Shown here: positions 43,991 to 53,145 of the stretch, in pieces | Position numbering within the stretch: the stretch's first letter is position 1 | How the letters are laid out: each line of letters starts with the position of its first letter | Source: Polaromonas sp. C04 | GTDB lineage: Bacteria; Pseudomonadota; Gammaproteobacteria; Burkholderiales; Burkholderiaceae_C | Assembly (NCBI RefSeq): GCF_002002705.1 | Contig: NZ_MUNS01000042.1 | Coordinates: forward strand, 20,001 to 84,000 | Length of the DNA: 64,000 nt | Direction: 5' to 3' | Made by a program: the position numbers and the translations under genes | Notes under the pieces: model-generated | Told to the model about the DNA's origin: nothing | The model's database searches: none | The model's input: the letters and a program-made list of their open reading frames with translations, nothing else

Positions 43991-44881
43991 TCAGTGCTGC
44001 ATGCCCCAGCGGTGAATGGTGCGTTTTTCAATCGTGGCAAAAACAAAATTCTCGACCACCAGGCCAATGATGATGACGAAGAACAGGCCCGCGAAAACGT
44101 TGGCGGTCTCCAGTTGATTGCGGTTTTCGAAGATGTACCAGCCCAGGCCGCCTTTGCCCGAAGACACGCCGAACACCAGCTCGGCCGCGATCAGCGTGCG
44201 CCAGGCAAAGGCCCAGCCCACCTTCAACCCCGTCAGGATGCTCGGGAAGGCCGCGGGGATCAGGATGGAGCCGACCAGCGAGAAACCCTTGAGGCCATAG
44301 TTCTGGCCGACCATGCGCAAGGTGCTGGACACTGAGCGAAAGCCGCCGTGCGTGTTCAGCGCCACGGCCCACAGCACCGAGTGCACCAGCACGAAGATGA
44401 TGCTGCCCGTGCCCAGGCCGAACCAGATCAGCGCCAGCGGCAGCAGCGCAATGGCCGGCAGCGGGTTGAACATCGAGGTCAGGGTCTCCAGCAGGTCGGT
44501 GCCGATGCGCGAACTGATCGCCACCGTGGTCAGCAACGCAGCCAGCGCAATGCCCAGGCCGTAGCCGATCAGCAAGGTCTGCAGCGACACGGCGGCGCGC
44601 TCCAGCAACACGCCACTGTAAATGCCCGCGCCGAAGGCGTGCACGGTTTCAGAAAAGCTCGGAAACAGCAGCGGGTTGTTGAGCCAGCGGCCGTAGATCT
44701 CCCAGATGACGGCGAGCACGGCCAGGATCACGGCCTTGCGCAGCCAGCCCAGGCGGTACAGCGATTCGAACACCGTCAGGGGGCGCAAAACTTCCGTCGT
44801 CTCAGGACGCTGGGTGTCAAGCACGAACTCGGGACGAACGAAGGGCTCGATGGCAGTTGTCGCAGTGGTAGATGTGGTCAT
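43991..44881 (-). CDS. ABC transporter permease, SsuC/TauC-like
   Basis: 296 residues from ATG 44881 (MTTSTTATTAIEPFVRPEFV), seven bases after the ATPase stop. It has six membrane segments and the EAA-type loop SSTLRMVGQNYGLKGFSLVG. The unusually long, Thr-rich N-terminal cytoplasmic tail (about 55 residues) precedes the first membrane helix. It would form a homodimer through which the substrate of the neighbouring binding protein passes. Confidence 0.9.
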   Translation of the reverse strand: MTTSTTATTAIEPFVRPEFVLDTQRPETTEVLRPLTVFESLYRLGWLRKAVILAVLAVIWEIYGRWLNNPLLFPSFSETVHAFGAGIYSGVLLERAAVSLQTLLIGYGLGIALAALLTTVAISSRIGTDLLETLTSMFNPLPAIALLPLALIWFGLGTGSIIFVLVHSVLWAVALNTHGGFRSVSSTLRMVGQNYGLKGFSLVGSILIPAAFPSILTGLKVGWAFAWRTLIAAELVFGVSSGKGGLGWYIFENRNQLETANVFAGLFFVIIIGLVVENFVFATIEKRTIHRWGMQH

Positions 44882-44889
44882 GTCAAGCC

Positions 44890-45690
44890 TCAGTGCGCGA
44901 ACAGCATGTCGTTGATACGGGTTTCCAGTTGGGCCTGGCTCGCCGTGCCCATCTCGCCGGCGGGCACGCTGTTGAGCTCGGCCTTGACCTGACCCGGATG
45001 CGGCGACAGCAGCAGGATGCGGTTGCCGATGCGGATCGCTTCTTCGATGGAGTGCGTGACGAACAGCACGGTGAAACGCGTGTCGTCCCACAAGCGCAAG
45101 AGCTCGTCCTGCATCTTGCGGCGCGTCAGCGCGTCGAGCGCGGCAAAGGGCTCGTCCATCAGCAGCACATCGGGCTCCATGGCCATGCCACGCGCGATCG
45201 AGACGCGCTGCTTCATGCCGCCGGAGAGCTGGTGCGGGTAGCTGTCGATGAATCCGGCCAGCCCGACTTTTTCAATGTAGTAGGCGGCGCGCTCGGCGGC
45301 TTCCTTGCCCTTCAGGCGCCCGCTGGCGTGCAGCGCGAACTCGACGTTCTGGCGCACCGTCTTCCAGGGCAGCAGCTGGTCGAACTCCTGGAACACCATC
45401 ATGCGGTCCGGGCCCGGCTGCGTGACGGTCTGGCCCTTGAGGCGGATGGACCCATGCACGGGCGCCATGTAGCCGCCGATGGCCTTGAGCAGCGTGGACT
45501 TGCCGCAGCCCGAGGGGCCGAGCAGAATGTAACGGTCCGAGGGATAGACCTTGAAGCTGACTTGTTTGGTTGCCGTCACCAGGTGCTCGCTGGTTTTGTA
45601 CTGCAAGGTGACGTTGTCAATTTCCAGCAGCGGCGCGGGCGCGCTCAAGGCGGCCCCTGCGCCCGGGCCGGCGCGATCGTCGTGACTCAT
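44890..45690 (-). CDS. ABC transporter ATP-binding protein, SsuB/TauB-like
   Basis: 266 residues. Walker A is GPSGCGKST (near residue 59), the signature LSGGMKQRVSIARGM and Walker B LLMDEPFAALD. It is the first gene of the operon and is divergent from the two-component system genes with only 89 bases between the starts, so those regulators are the likely controllers. Confidence 0.92.
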   Translation of the reverse strand: MSHDDRAGPGAGAALSAPAPLLEIDNVTLQYKTSEHLVTATKQVSFKVYPSDRYILLGPSGCGKSTLLKAIGGYMAPVHGSIRLKGQTVTQPGPDRMMVFQEFDQLLPWKTVRQNVEFALHASGRLKGKEAAERAAYYIEKVGLAGFIDSYPHQLSGGMKQRVSIARGMAMEPDVLLMDEPFAALDALTRRKMQDELLRLWDDTRFTVLFVTHSIEEAIRIGNRILLLSPHPGQVKAELNSVPAGEMGTASQAQLETRINDMLFAH

Positions 45691-45779
45691 GCTTGTCTCC
45701 TAAAATTTTGCTCTTGTGTCTGCGTGGCAATGCTAGTCTGCGAACCTGTAATGAACCTGAACCCCCAAAGGCCTCCCCC

Positions 45780-46445
45780 ATGCGCGTGCTGCTGGTCGAA
45801 GACTCGGTAGACGTGGCGCATGCCATCAGCGCGCACCTGGTGCGCCTGGGCCACACGGTGGACTGGGAGGCCGACGGCACCAAGGCCGCCGCGATGGTGG
45901 TGGCGGACCATTACGACCTCATCGTCCTGGACGTCATGCTGCCCGGACTCGATGGCTACGCGCTGCTGCAGCGCGTGCGCAATGTGCCACTGCGCACCCA
46001 GGTGCTGATGCTCACGGCCTGCGCCGAAATCGAGGAGCGCGTGAAGGCGCTGGACCTGGGCGCCGACGACTACCTGATCAAGCCGTTCGACTTTCGCGAG
46101 CTCGAAGCGCGCATCCGCGTGCTGCTGCGCCGCGTCGGCGGCGACTCGACCAACCTGCTCAGCTGCGCCAACCTGACGCTGGACCGCAAGAGCCGCACGG
46201 TACGCATCGATGATGTGCCGCTGGAACTCACGCGTCGCGAGGTCACGCTGCTGGAGATCATCATCTCGCGGCCCGGGCGCATTTACGGCAAGGACGAACT
46301 GCTCGACAAGCTGTTCACGCTGGACGACAACCCGAACGCCAACACGGTGGAGCAGTACATCGCGCGCCTGCGCAAGAAGCTCTCGGGCGCGCATTTCGAG
46401 ATCCGCACCCTGCGCGGGCTGGGCTACCAGGTCGTGCTGCCGTGA
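45780..46445 (+). CDS. OmpR/TctD-type response regulator
   Basis: 221 residues from ATG 45780 (MRVLLVEDSVDVAHAISAHL); the open frame extends upstream without a better start. The receiver has phosphorylation site D51 (LIVLDVMLPGLDG) and the conserved lysine in DYLIKPF; the C-terminal winged helix ends RTLRGLGYQVVLP. Its TGA overlaps the GTG start of the sensor gene. It resembles TctD, which controls carboxylate transport. Here the divergent neighbour is an SsuABC-like transporter. Confidence 0.93.
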   Translation: MRVLLVEDSVDVAHAISAHLVRLGHTVDWEADGTKAAAMVVADHYDLIVLDVMLPGLDGYALLQRVRNVPLRTQVLMLTACAEIEERVKALDLGADDYLIKPFDFRELEARIRVLLRRVGGDSTNLLSCANLTLDRKSRTVRIDDVPLELTRREVTLLEIIISRPGRIYGKDELLDKLFTLDDNPNANTVEQYIARLRKKLSGAHFEIRTLRGLGYQVVLP

Positions 46446-47809
46446 CCCTGCTGGGGCGCTCGCTCTACACCCGGCTGGCGCTGCGCGTCGGCCTGGTGCT
46501 GGCAGTCAGCGGGCTGGTGCTGCTGATCGCCATCGTGCTCTCGACCCGGCTGGCGGCGAATGACGCCTACGACCGCATCCTCACGGGCAGCGCGCTGCAG
46601 ATTGCCGAGAACACCTGGTACCAGAACGGCACGGTCAACGTCGATGCGCCGCTGTCGGCCTTTTCCATGCTGACCGCCAACGACCAGGTGTTCTACGTCG
46701 TGCTCGGCCCCGAGGGCCGCGTGGTCGCGGGCGACCCGGAGTTCCGGCCGGCCATCCCGTGGCAGAAGCTGGTCCAGGGGCCCGTGGTGGTTCAGGGCAC
46801 GTACCTCGACCTGCCGGTCAGCATTGCCTTCGTCGGCCGGCACATGCCGGTGGCGGGGCCCAATCCCTGGGCGGTGGTCATCCTGGCCCAGACCAACAAC
46901 GCGCGCACCTCGTTTGCCAGGAATCTGGGCAGCAACGCCTCGCTGGTGATTGCCGTGATGGGTCTGCTGACGGTGATCGCGGCGCTGTTCACGCTGTATC
47001 AGGCGCTGGCGCCACTCAAGGAGATCGGTGCCGCCATCCAGCGCCGCGACCTGAACGACCTGTCGCCGCTGACGCAGGAAGTACCGGCCGAGATTCATGT
47101 GCTGGTGGCTTCCATCAACGAATTCATGCGCCGCCTGGGCGTGCACCGCGCACTCATGCGCCGCGTCATCGGGGATGCGGCGCATCAGTTGCGCACACCC
47201 GTGGCGGCGCTGCTGTCGCAAATGGAGCTGCTGTCCATGCAACACGATGATGCGGGCCGGGCACTGCACCAGGCGCGGCTGCAGGAGCTGACGCACCACC
47301 TGGGCGAGCTGGTGAACCAGCTCATCAACCACGCGATGGTGCAGCACCGGGCCGACTCGGCCGCGCTGGAGCCAATCGATCTGGCGAGCCTGGCGCGTCA
47401 GCAAATGACCGACATGCTCTCGCACCACGCGCAGCGCCACCTCGACATCGCGCTGCACGTGCCGGAACACCCGTGCCTGATCCTGGGCGACCCGGTCAGC
47501 CTGCGCGAGGCGCTGAAAAACGTGCTCGACAACGCGCTCAAATACGGCGCGAAGACCGTGCTGCACATGACCATCCGGCGCAGCGCCAGCCATTGGGAAC
47601 TGGCGATCGAAGACGATGGTCCCGGCATTCCCGAGGCCGACTGGGAGCGCATTCGCAAGCCGTTTTCAGCACGCGACGGCAGCCGCCTGGGCGCCAGCCT
47701 GGGCTTGTCCATCGTCGAGGAAGTCATGCGCGCGCACCAGGGCGACATGCGCTTTGGCTGGGGCGTGGACCGGCACTTTGTCGTGACCCTGCGCTTTCGT
47801 GCCGCTTGA
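46442..47809 (+). CDS. Sensor histidine kinase (TctE-like)
   Basis: 455 residues, with a GTG start inside the regulator stop (GTGA). Two membrane helices (about 12-34 and 165-185) flank a periplasmic sensor domain. The dimerisation box carries H248 in DAAHQLRTPVAAL; the ATPase has LKNVLDNALKYG, EDDGPGIPEAD and GASLGLSIVEEV. It phosphorylates the response regulator encoded just upstream. The ligand is probably the transporter substrate or a carboxylate (inference). Confidence 0.92.
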   Translation: MTLLGRSLYTRLALRVGLVLAVSGLVLLIAIVLSTRLAANDAYDRILTGSALQIAENTWYQNGTVNVDAPLSAFSMLTANDQVFYVVLGPEGRVVAGDPEFRPAIPWQKLVQGPVVVQGTYLDLPVSIAFVGRHMPVAGPNPWAVVILAQTNNARTSFARNLGSNASLVIAVMGLLTVIAALFTLYQALAPLKEIGAAIQRRDLNDLSPLTQEVPAEIHVLVASINEFMRRLGVHRALMRRVIGDAAHQLRTPVAALLSQMELLSMQHDDAGRALHQARLQELTHHLGELVNQLINHAMVQHRADSAALEPIDLASLARQQMTDMLSHHAQRHLDIALHVPEHPCLILGDPVSLREALKNVLDNALKYGAKTVLHMTIRRSASHWELAIEDDGPGIPEADWERIRKPFSARDGSRLGASLGLSIVEEVMRAHQGDMRFGWGVDRHFVVTLRFRAA

Positions 47810-47848
47810 CGCCGGCGAAACGGGGCCGCAGGCACTAAACTGGCCGCC

Positions 47849-48253
47849 ATGACCGAATCCGAATCCATTCAGGAGATCCTCGCCAGCTGCCGCACCGTCG
47901 CCGTGGTCGGCCTGTCGCCCAAGCCACACCGCGCCAGCCATGAGGTGGCGCGCTACATGCAGGCGCACGGCTGGCGCATCGTGCCCGTGAATCCGAACGC
48001 GCGCGAGGTGCTGGGCGAGAGGGCCTATGCCAGCCTCACCGAGGCCGCGCGCCATGAGCAGATCGAGCTGGTCAACGTGTTCCGCCACAGCGAAGAGATT
48101 CCACCGATTGCCGACGAGGCCATCGCCATCGGCGCCAAGGCGCTGTGGCTGCAGCTCGGCATCGAGAACGACGATGCCCTCGCCAAGGCCGCGGCCGCCG
48201 GCCTGCTGGTGGTGCAGAACCGGTGCCTCAAGGTGGAGCACGCGAGCGGGTAG
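47849..48253 (+). CDS. CoA-binding domain protein (YccU family)
   Basis: 134 residues, the normal size for stand-alone CoA-binding Rossmann proteins. It shows VAVVGLSPKPHRASHEVARY near the start, VPVNPNAREVLGERAY for the second strand and EIPPIADEAIAIGAKALWLQ further on. It is cytoplasmic, and its molecular role is unknown beyond CoA binding. It precedes hemE by 48 bases and may share its transcript. Confidence 0.9.
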   Translation: MTESESIQEILASCRTVAVVGLSPKPHRASHEVARYMQAHGWRIVPVNPNAREVLGERAYASLTEAARHEQIELVNVFRHSEEIPPIADEAIAIGAKALWLQLGIENDDALAKAAAAGLLVVQNRCLKVEHASG

Positions 48254-48301
48254 GGCCGGTAATCGGCGGGGCCACACCCGCGCACCTGAGACAATCCCCC
48301 C

Positions 48302-49429
48302 ATGTTTGCTCCGCTCCAAAACGACACTTTCATCCGCGCCTGCCTGCGCCAGGCGACCGACCATACCCCCGTCTGGCTGATGCGCCAGGCCGGCCGCTAC
48401 CTGCCAGAATACCGCGCCACGCGCGATCTGGCCGGCAGCTTCATGGGGCTGGCCACCAATGTGGACTACGCGACCGAGGTCACGCTGCAGCCACTGGAGC
48501 GCTATCCGCTGGATGCCGCGATCCTGTTTTCCGACATCCTGACCGTGCCCGATGCGATGGGGCTGGGCCTGTCGTTCGCGCTGGGCGAAGGCCCGAAGTT
48601 CGCGCACCCAGTGCGCGACGAGGCCGCCGTGGCCCGGCTCGAAGTGCCCGACCTCGACAAGCTGCGCTACGTGTTCGACGCCGTGACCGCTATCCGCAAG
48701 GCCCTGAATGGCCGGGTGCCGCTGATCGGCTTTTCGGGCAGCCCCTGGACGCTGGCCTGCTACATGGTGGAGGGCGCGGGATCGAACGACTACCGCCTCG
48801 TCAAGACGATGCTGTATGCCCGCCCCGACCTGATGCACCGGATGCTCGCCGTGAATGCCGACGCGGTGGCCGCCTACCTGAACGCGCAGATCGAGGCCGG
48901 CGCGCAGGCCGTGATGATTTTCGACAGCTGGGGCGGCGTGCTGGCGGACGGCGCGTTCCAGCCATTCAGCCTGGCGTACACGGCGCGGGTACTCGGGCAG
49001 CTCAAACGCGAGCACGAGGGCCAGCGCATTCCGCGCATCGTGTTCACCAAGGGCGGCGCGCCGTGGCTGGACGAGATGGGCGGGCTCGATTGCGAAGTGC
49101 TGGGCCTGGACTGGACCGCCAGCCTGGCGCGCGCGCGCCAGCAGGTGGGGGGCGCCGTGGGCGGCCCCGGCAAGGCCCTGCAGGGCAACCTGGACCCGAA
49201 CGTGCTGTTTGCGCCGCCGGCGCAGATCCGGGCCGAGGTCGCGAAGGTGCTGGAAAGTTTTGGCGCGCCGCACACGGAGCACCGCATCGACCCGGCGACC
49301 AGCCTGCCCGTCGTCGGCCCGACGCACATCTTCAACCTGGGGCATGGCATCAGCCAGCACACGCCGCCCGAGAGCGTGGCGGTGCTGGTGGACGCAGTGC
49401 ACGCCTGTTCGCGCCAGATGCGGCGGTAA
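48302..49429 (+). CDS. hemE: Uroporphyrinogen decarboxylase
   Basis: 375 residues, slightly above the usual 340-355. The N-terminal signature [20 protein letters not shown] includes the substrate-binding arginines, and [19 protein letters not shown] is the second signature; [15 protein letters not shown] follows. It removes four acetate carboxyl groups from uroporphyrinogen III to give coproporphyrinogen III in heme synthesis. It is followed by an unusual 409-base AT-rich gap with DnaA boxes before priA. Confidence 0.96.
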   Translation: MFAPLQNDTFIRACLRQATDHTPVWLMRQAGRYLPEYRATRDLAGSFMGLATNVDYATEVTLQPLERYPLDAAILFSDILTVPDAMGLGLSFALGEGPKFAHPVRDEAAVARLEVPDLDKLRYVFDAVTAIRKALNGRVPLIGFSGSPWTLACYMVEGAGSNDYRLVKTMLYARPDLMHRMLAVNADAVAAYLNAQIEAGAQAVMIFDSWGGVLADGAFQPFSLAYTARVLGQLKREHEGQRIPRIVFTKGGAPWLDEMGGLDCEVLGLDWTASLARARQQVGGAVGGPGKALQGNLDPNVLFAPPAQIRAEVAKVLESFGAPHTEHRIDPATSLPVVGPTHIFNLGHGISQHTPPESVAVLVDAVHACSRQMRR

Positions 49430-49546
49430 AAGGCGCGCAACGCGGCCCCGCAGGCCGCGCGAGGTCGTGCAAAGCCGGCCCCACGCCGCGCTGAACCCCT
49501 GTTTTGGCTTTTTGTTTAGCACAAAACCTGGCTATGGGAGCCCGAC

Positions 49547-49555
49547 TTATGCACA
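49547..49555 (+). promoter_or_regulatory. DnaA box TTATGCACA
   Basis: An exact match to TTWTNCACA, followed by an A-run (AAAAAATTT) typical of easily opened DNA. Confidence 0.5.
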
Positions 49556-49595
49556 AAAAATTTGGTGCGGCGCAAAAAATAAGGGACATCCCCAA

Positions 49596-49640
49596 TAATG
49601 ATGCTACAAAACCAATAGCGATCGTAAGTCATTGATTTGT
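49596..49640 (+). repeat. Partial, intergenic copy of the intragenic repeat family
   Basis: GATGCTACAAAACCAATAGC matches the left hairpin of the family (GCTAC...ATAGC); the following GCGC and GGGC blocks are not recognisable. Degenerate or chance resemblance cannot be excluded. Confidence 0.35.
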
Positions 49641-49733
49641 ATGGATTTGAATGAATGCCATTTTTAAGGGCAATCCAGCCGAAGCCTTTATTTTCAAGGC
49701 CTCGCAGGCTGTTGAGCCAACCTATCAACAAAG

Positions 49734-49742
49734 TTATCCACA
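49734..49742 (+). promoter_or_regulatory. DnaA box TTATCCACA
   Basis: The perfect consensus box, in the context AACAAAGTTATCCACAG that is common at replication origins. It lies about 100 bases before the priA start. Confidence 0.6.
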
Positions 49743-49838
49743 GAAATTAGGGATGACGTTGAAAGTGTTTTCAAATCAACAACTTAAGCGTTGTTTCGCA
49801 AGTTCACATCAACTAACGATGACAACCAGAGGTTTCAT

Positions 49839-51941
49839 GTGATCCATTGGCTCTCTGTCCTGGTCCAAACCCCGGCACACAGCGCGGTGGCGGGGCCGCT
49901 GACCTACCAGAGTGAGCTTCCACTCGCGGCGGGGAGCCTGGTGCGCGTGCCGTTCGGCACCCGCGAGGTTTTGGGCGTGGTCTGGGACACCCTGGACGCG
50001 GCCAGCCTGGACCGGCCCGAGAGCGAAATCCGCGCGATTACCGCCGTGCTGGAGGGTGTTGCGCCCTTGACACAGGCCTGGCGGCAACTGGTGCACTTTG
50101 CCGCCAGCTACTACCAGCGCTCGCTCGGCGAGGTGGCGCTGGCCGCCCTGCCGCCGCAGTTGCGCGACCTGAGCGCGGCCCAGCTCGCGCGCCGGCTCAA
50201 GCGGCCGGCCAGCGGCGCAACGGACAACATCACCAATACTCCTGATTTAATAGCGCTCAGCGAAGAACAGACAAGGGCCATTGCCCGATTTGATGCCGAA
50301 ACCGGGCCGTTCCTGCTGTTCGGCGCCACCGGCAGCGGCAAGACCGAGGTCTACCTGCGCTGCGTGCAGGCGCTGCTGGAGCGTGATGCCACGGCGCAGG
50401 CGCTGGTCATGGTGCCCGAGATCAACCTCACGCCGCAACTGGAGGCGCTTTTTCGCGCGCGCTTTGCCGGCCGCTATGGCGAGGCCGCCGTGGTCTCGCT
50501 GCACAGCGGCATGACGAACCCGCAGCGCCTCAAGAGCTGGCTGGCCGCGCACGGCGGCGTGGCGCGCATCGTGCTGGGCACGCGCATGGCGGTGCTGGCG
50601 TCGCTGCCGCGGCTGCGCCTGATCGTGGTCGACGAAGAGCACGACCCGAGCTACAAGCAGCAGGAAGGCGCGCGCTACTCGGCGCGCGACCTGGCCGTGT
50701 ACCGCGGCCGGCTCGAGGGCGCCAAGGTGCTGCTGGGCTCGGCCACGCCCTCGCTGGAGAGCTGGCACCATTCGCGCCCCGCGGCCGAGGGCGGGCGCTA
50801 CCAGCGGCTGGAGATGCCCTCGCGCATCGGCGCCGGCGGCACCCTGCCCCGGGTGCGCCTGGTGGACATGAACCTGCAGCCCAAGAACACCGTGTTCTCG
50901 CCGCAGCTCTTGAGCGCGATCGCCGAGCGCGTGGCGCGCGGCGAGCAGGCCATGGTGTTTTTGAACCGGCGCGGCTACGCCCCGGTGCTGGCCTGCAGCA
51001 GCTGCGACTGGAAGAGCGAATGCCCGCACTGCAGCGCCTACCGCGTGTTCCACAAGATCGACCGCACGCTGCGCTGCCACCACTGCGGCTTTACCGAACG
51101 TGTGCCGCGCGCCTGCCCGAGCTGCGGCAACGTGGACATTGCGCCGCTGGGGCGCGGCACCGAGCGGCTCGAAGAACATCTGGCCGAGCTGCTGACCGGG
51201 GTGCGGCGGCCCGACGGTACGGCCCTGTGCATTGCGCGCATCGACGCCGACACTACCCGGCACAAGGGAGCGCTCGAATACCAGCTTGCGCAGGTGCATG
51301 CGGGCGAGGTCGATGTGCTGGTCGGCACGCAGATGATTGCCAAGGGCCACGACTTCCGGCGCATCACGCTGGTGGCCGCGGTGAATCCGGATGGCGCGCT
51401 GTTCTCCGCCGACTTTCGCGCGCCCGAGCGGCTGTTCAGCCTGCTGATGCAGGCGGCGGGCCGGGCCGGCCGCGACGCGGCGCAGAGCGCGGCCAGCGAG
51501 ATGTGGATTCAGACCCTGCACCCGCAGCACCCGATGTTCGCCGCGCTGCGCCGCCACGACTATGCGGCCTTCGCGGCCGGGCAACTGCGCGAGCGCGAGC
51601 AGGCCGGTCTGCCGCCCTTCAGCTACGCGGCGCTGGTGCGGGCCGAGGCGCGTACGCAGGAGGTGGCGCAGGGTTTTTTGAATGCGGCCAGCGCCGCAGC
51701 CAGCGCGATGGAGCCGCCGTTGGAAGGCTATGCGCAGGTCACCTTGTTTCCGGCGGTGCCGATGACGATCCAGCGCATCGCCAATGTGGAGCGCGCGCAA
51801 ATGCTGATCGAGAGCCCCTCGCGCGCCGCGCTGCAGCGCTTCCTGTCGGCCTGGCACGCAGTGCTGCAGGCGACGCGGCAGCAGCCCGGGGGCAAAGGCC
51901 TGATCCGCTGGGCGGTGGATGTGGATCCGCTGGCGATTTAG
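49839..51941 (+). CDS. priA: Primosomal protein N', replication restart helicase
   Basis: About 700 residues from the GTG at 49839, preceded by AGAGG; the frame reaches an ATG at 49791, but the extra 16 residues do not look like PriA. The helicase has Walker A FGATGSGKTEVY (near 162) and VDEEHDPSYKQQEG. The eight zinc-binding cysteines fall between CSSCDWKSECPHC and CPSCGNVD. PriA reloads the replisome at stalled forks. Residues about 134-151, in the linker between DNA-binding and helicase domains, are encoded by an intragenic repeat. Confidence 0.95.
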   Translation: MIHWLSVLVQTPAHSAVAGPLTYQSELPLAAGSLVRVPFGTREVLGVVWDTLDAASLDRPESEIRAITAVLEGVAPLTQAWRQLVHFAASYYQRSLGEVALAALPPQLRDLSAAQLARRLKRPASGATDNITNTPDLIALSEEQTRAIARFDAETGPFLLFGATGSGKTEVYLRCVQALLERDATAQALVMVPEINLTPQLEALFRARFAGRYGEAAVVSLHSGMTNPQRLKSWLAAHGGVARIVLGTRMAVLASLPRLRLIVVDEEHDPSYKQQEGARYSARDLAVYRGRLEGAKVLLGSATPSLESWHHSRPAAEGGRYQRLEMPSRIGAGGTLPRVRLVDMNLQPKNTVFSPQLLSAIAERVARGEQAMVFLNRRGYAPVLACSSCDWKSECPHCSAYRVFHKIDRTLRCHHCGFTERVPRACPSCGNVDIAPLGRGTERLEEHLAELLTGVRRPDGTALCIARIDADTTRHKGALEYQLAQVHAGEVDVLVGTQMIAKGHDFRRITLVAAVNPDGALFSADFRAPERLFSLLMQAAGRAGRDAAQSAASEMWIQTLHPQHPMFAALRRHDYAAFAAGQLREREQAGLPPFSYAALVRAEARTQEVAQGFLNAASAAASAMEPPLEGYAQVTLFPAVPMTIQRIANVERAQMLIESPSRAALQRFLSAWHAVLQATRQQPGGKGLIRWAVDVDPLAI
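50239..50291 (+). repeat. Intragenic repeat copy 9 (in the priA linker)
   Basis: It reads CTCCTGATTTAATAGCGCTC, AGCGAAGAACAGAC, then AAGGGCCATTGCCCGATTT. ATAGC, GCG, AAGGGC and GCC-ATTT blocks fit. Sense orientation, encoding TPDLIALSEEQTRAIARF in frame. Confidence 0.65.
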
Positions 51942-51965
51942 AGGGTTGGGACTCGCGGCGTATGG

Positions 51966-52013
51966 ATTCCCGCCCCCCCCCCGATCGGAGTCGGGGGCAG
52001 GCCGCGCGGGAAT
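51966..52013. repeat. Nested palindromic repeat after priA (REP-like, possible terminator)
   Basis: ATTCCCGC (51966-51973) and GCGGGAAT (52006-52013) form the outer arms; CCCCCGA (51978-51984) and TCGGGGG (51991-51997) an inner hairpin. It starts with a run of ten C. GGATTCCCGC...GCGGGAATGAC is, from memory, a widespread dispersed repeat in Burkholderiales. It may end both priA and the convergent AEC gene. Confidence 0.65.
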
Positions 52014-52059
52014 GACAAGCTTCAGGAGGAGGCCGAGGGCATCAGCCGCGTCGCCCGGC

Positions 52060-53025
52060 TCAGTGCAGCAGCGCGACCGCCCCCGAGAAGGTAAAAAACG
52101 CCGCCGCCGTGGACACCAGGATGATGCGTGCGATGCGGCCATTGTCGGCGCCGAAGCGCTCGGCCAGCATGGCCACGTTGCTGGCACTCGGCAGGGCCGC
52201 CACCAGCACCATGACCTTCAAGGCAAACGGGGCCAGCGGCGCCCCCAGGGCGATCGCCGCGGCGCCCACCAGCAGCACCAGCAGCGGGTGCAGGATGAGC
52301 TTGGCGAAAGCCACCGGCACATAGTCGCGCAGGGGAATCGGCGCATGCTCATGGGCGGCGGCGAGCATCTGCGAACGCGCCAGCACCGCGCCAATGGTGA
52401 ACAGCGCCACCGGCGAGGCGGCGTCCGCCAGCAGGCCGATGGTCTGCATCACCGGCTTGGGCAGCACGAGCTGGATGGCCGAGGCCAGCGCCCCGAGCAG
52501 GATGGCCCACGGCATGGGGTTGGCCAGCATGCCCATGAGCGCGTTTTTGGTGGCTCTGGCAACGCCATGTTCGTCAGCCCCATCGAGCCGCGACAGGGCG
52601 ATGCACAGCGATGAGGTGATCACCAGGTCCACCACCAGCGTGACGATGACGGGGCCAGCCGCGGCGGCCCCGAGCAAAGCCACCAGCAGCGGCACGCCCA
52701 TGAAACCGGTATTGGGAAACACCGCCACCAGCGCGCCGAAGGCCGCATCGTTCCAGCCGATGCGCCGGTTCATGCTGGCGGCCACCACGAAACCCACCAG
52801 GATGAGCGCGCACAGCAGGTAGGTGAGGAACAGGCTGGCGTCGAGCAGCTGCGCCAGCGGCGTGGTCGAGCCAAAGCGGTACAGCAGGCAGGGCAGCGCG
52901 AAATACAGCACAAAGCTGTTGAGCCCGGGAATGGCGTCGAGCGGCAGCATGCGCCGGCGTGCGGCGATGTAGCCGGCCAGCACCAGCGCGAAAAACGGGA
53001 ATGTGACCAGCAGGATGTCAAGCAC
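52060..53025 (-). CDS. AEC (auxin efflux carrier-like) family transporter
   Basis: About 321 residues from the GTG at 53025 (VLDILLVTFPFFALVLAGYI), which matches the family start; the frame stays open to 53106 through a stretch that looks like intergenic DNA. Ten hydrophobic segments are present with LPCLLYRF and FPNTGFMGVPLLVALLG, typical of AEC proteins. Members move malonate, malate or other anions. The substrate is unknown. It is divergent from the rep-like helicase gene. Confidence 0.87.
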   Translation of the reverse strand: MLDILLVTFPFFALVLAGYIAARRRMLPLDAIPGLNSFVLYFALPCLLYRFGSTTPLAQLLDASLFLTYLLCALILVGFVVAASMNRRIGWNDAAFGALVAVFPNTGFMGVPLLVALLGAAAAGPVIVTLVVDLVITSSLCIALSRLDGADEHGVARATKNALMGMLANPMPWAILLGALASAIQLVLPKPVMQTIGLLADAASPVALFTIGAVLARSQMLAAAHEHAPIPLRDYVPVAFAKLILHPLLVLLVGAAAIALGAPLAPFALKVMVLVAALPSASNVAMLAERFGADNGRIARIILVSTAAAFFTFSGAVALLH

Positions 53026-53145
53026 GGTGCGTATTGTCCCTGCAGTTGTCGCCGCCGGCACTACCACATCCGACGGAACGATCTGCGCGGATCCGGCCGT
53101 TATCATTGCCCGCTCGCCCTGTGTCCCGTTCCGAAGTCTCCCCGC

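Larger units (their letters stand above)
49430..49838. other. AT-rich hemE-priA intergenic region with two DnaA boxes
   Basis: 409 bases without a convincing gene, the longest gap in the window. The first 70 bases are GC-rich with a 7-base hairpin (CGCGGCC...GGCCGCG, 49441-49459); from 49500 the sequence is far richer in A and T than the genes around it. It contains two DnaA boxes on the same strand and a partial copy of the intragenic repeat family at about 49596-49640. A 63-codon open frame (49651-49842) has no recognisable product. Confidence 0.6.

Noticed and set aside
48685-48720. GCTATCCGCAAGGCC in hemE resembling the intragenic repeat
   Set aside because: It encodes a conserved HemE segment ([15 protein letters not shown]) and lacks the other blocks.
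49651-49842. 63-codon open frame between hemE and priA
   Set aside because: No good ribosome-binding site or recognisable product, and its end overlaps the likely priA start; AT-rich regulatory DNA explains it better.
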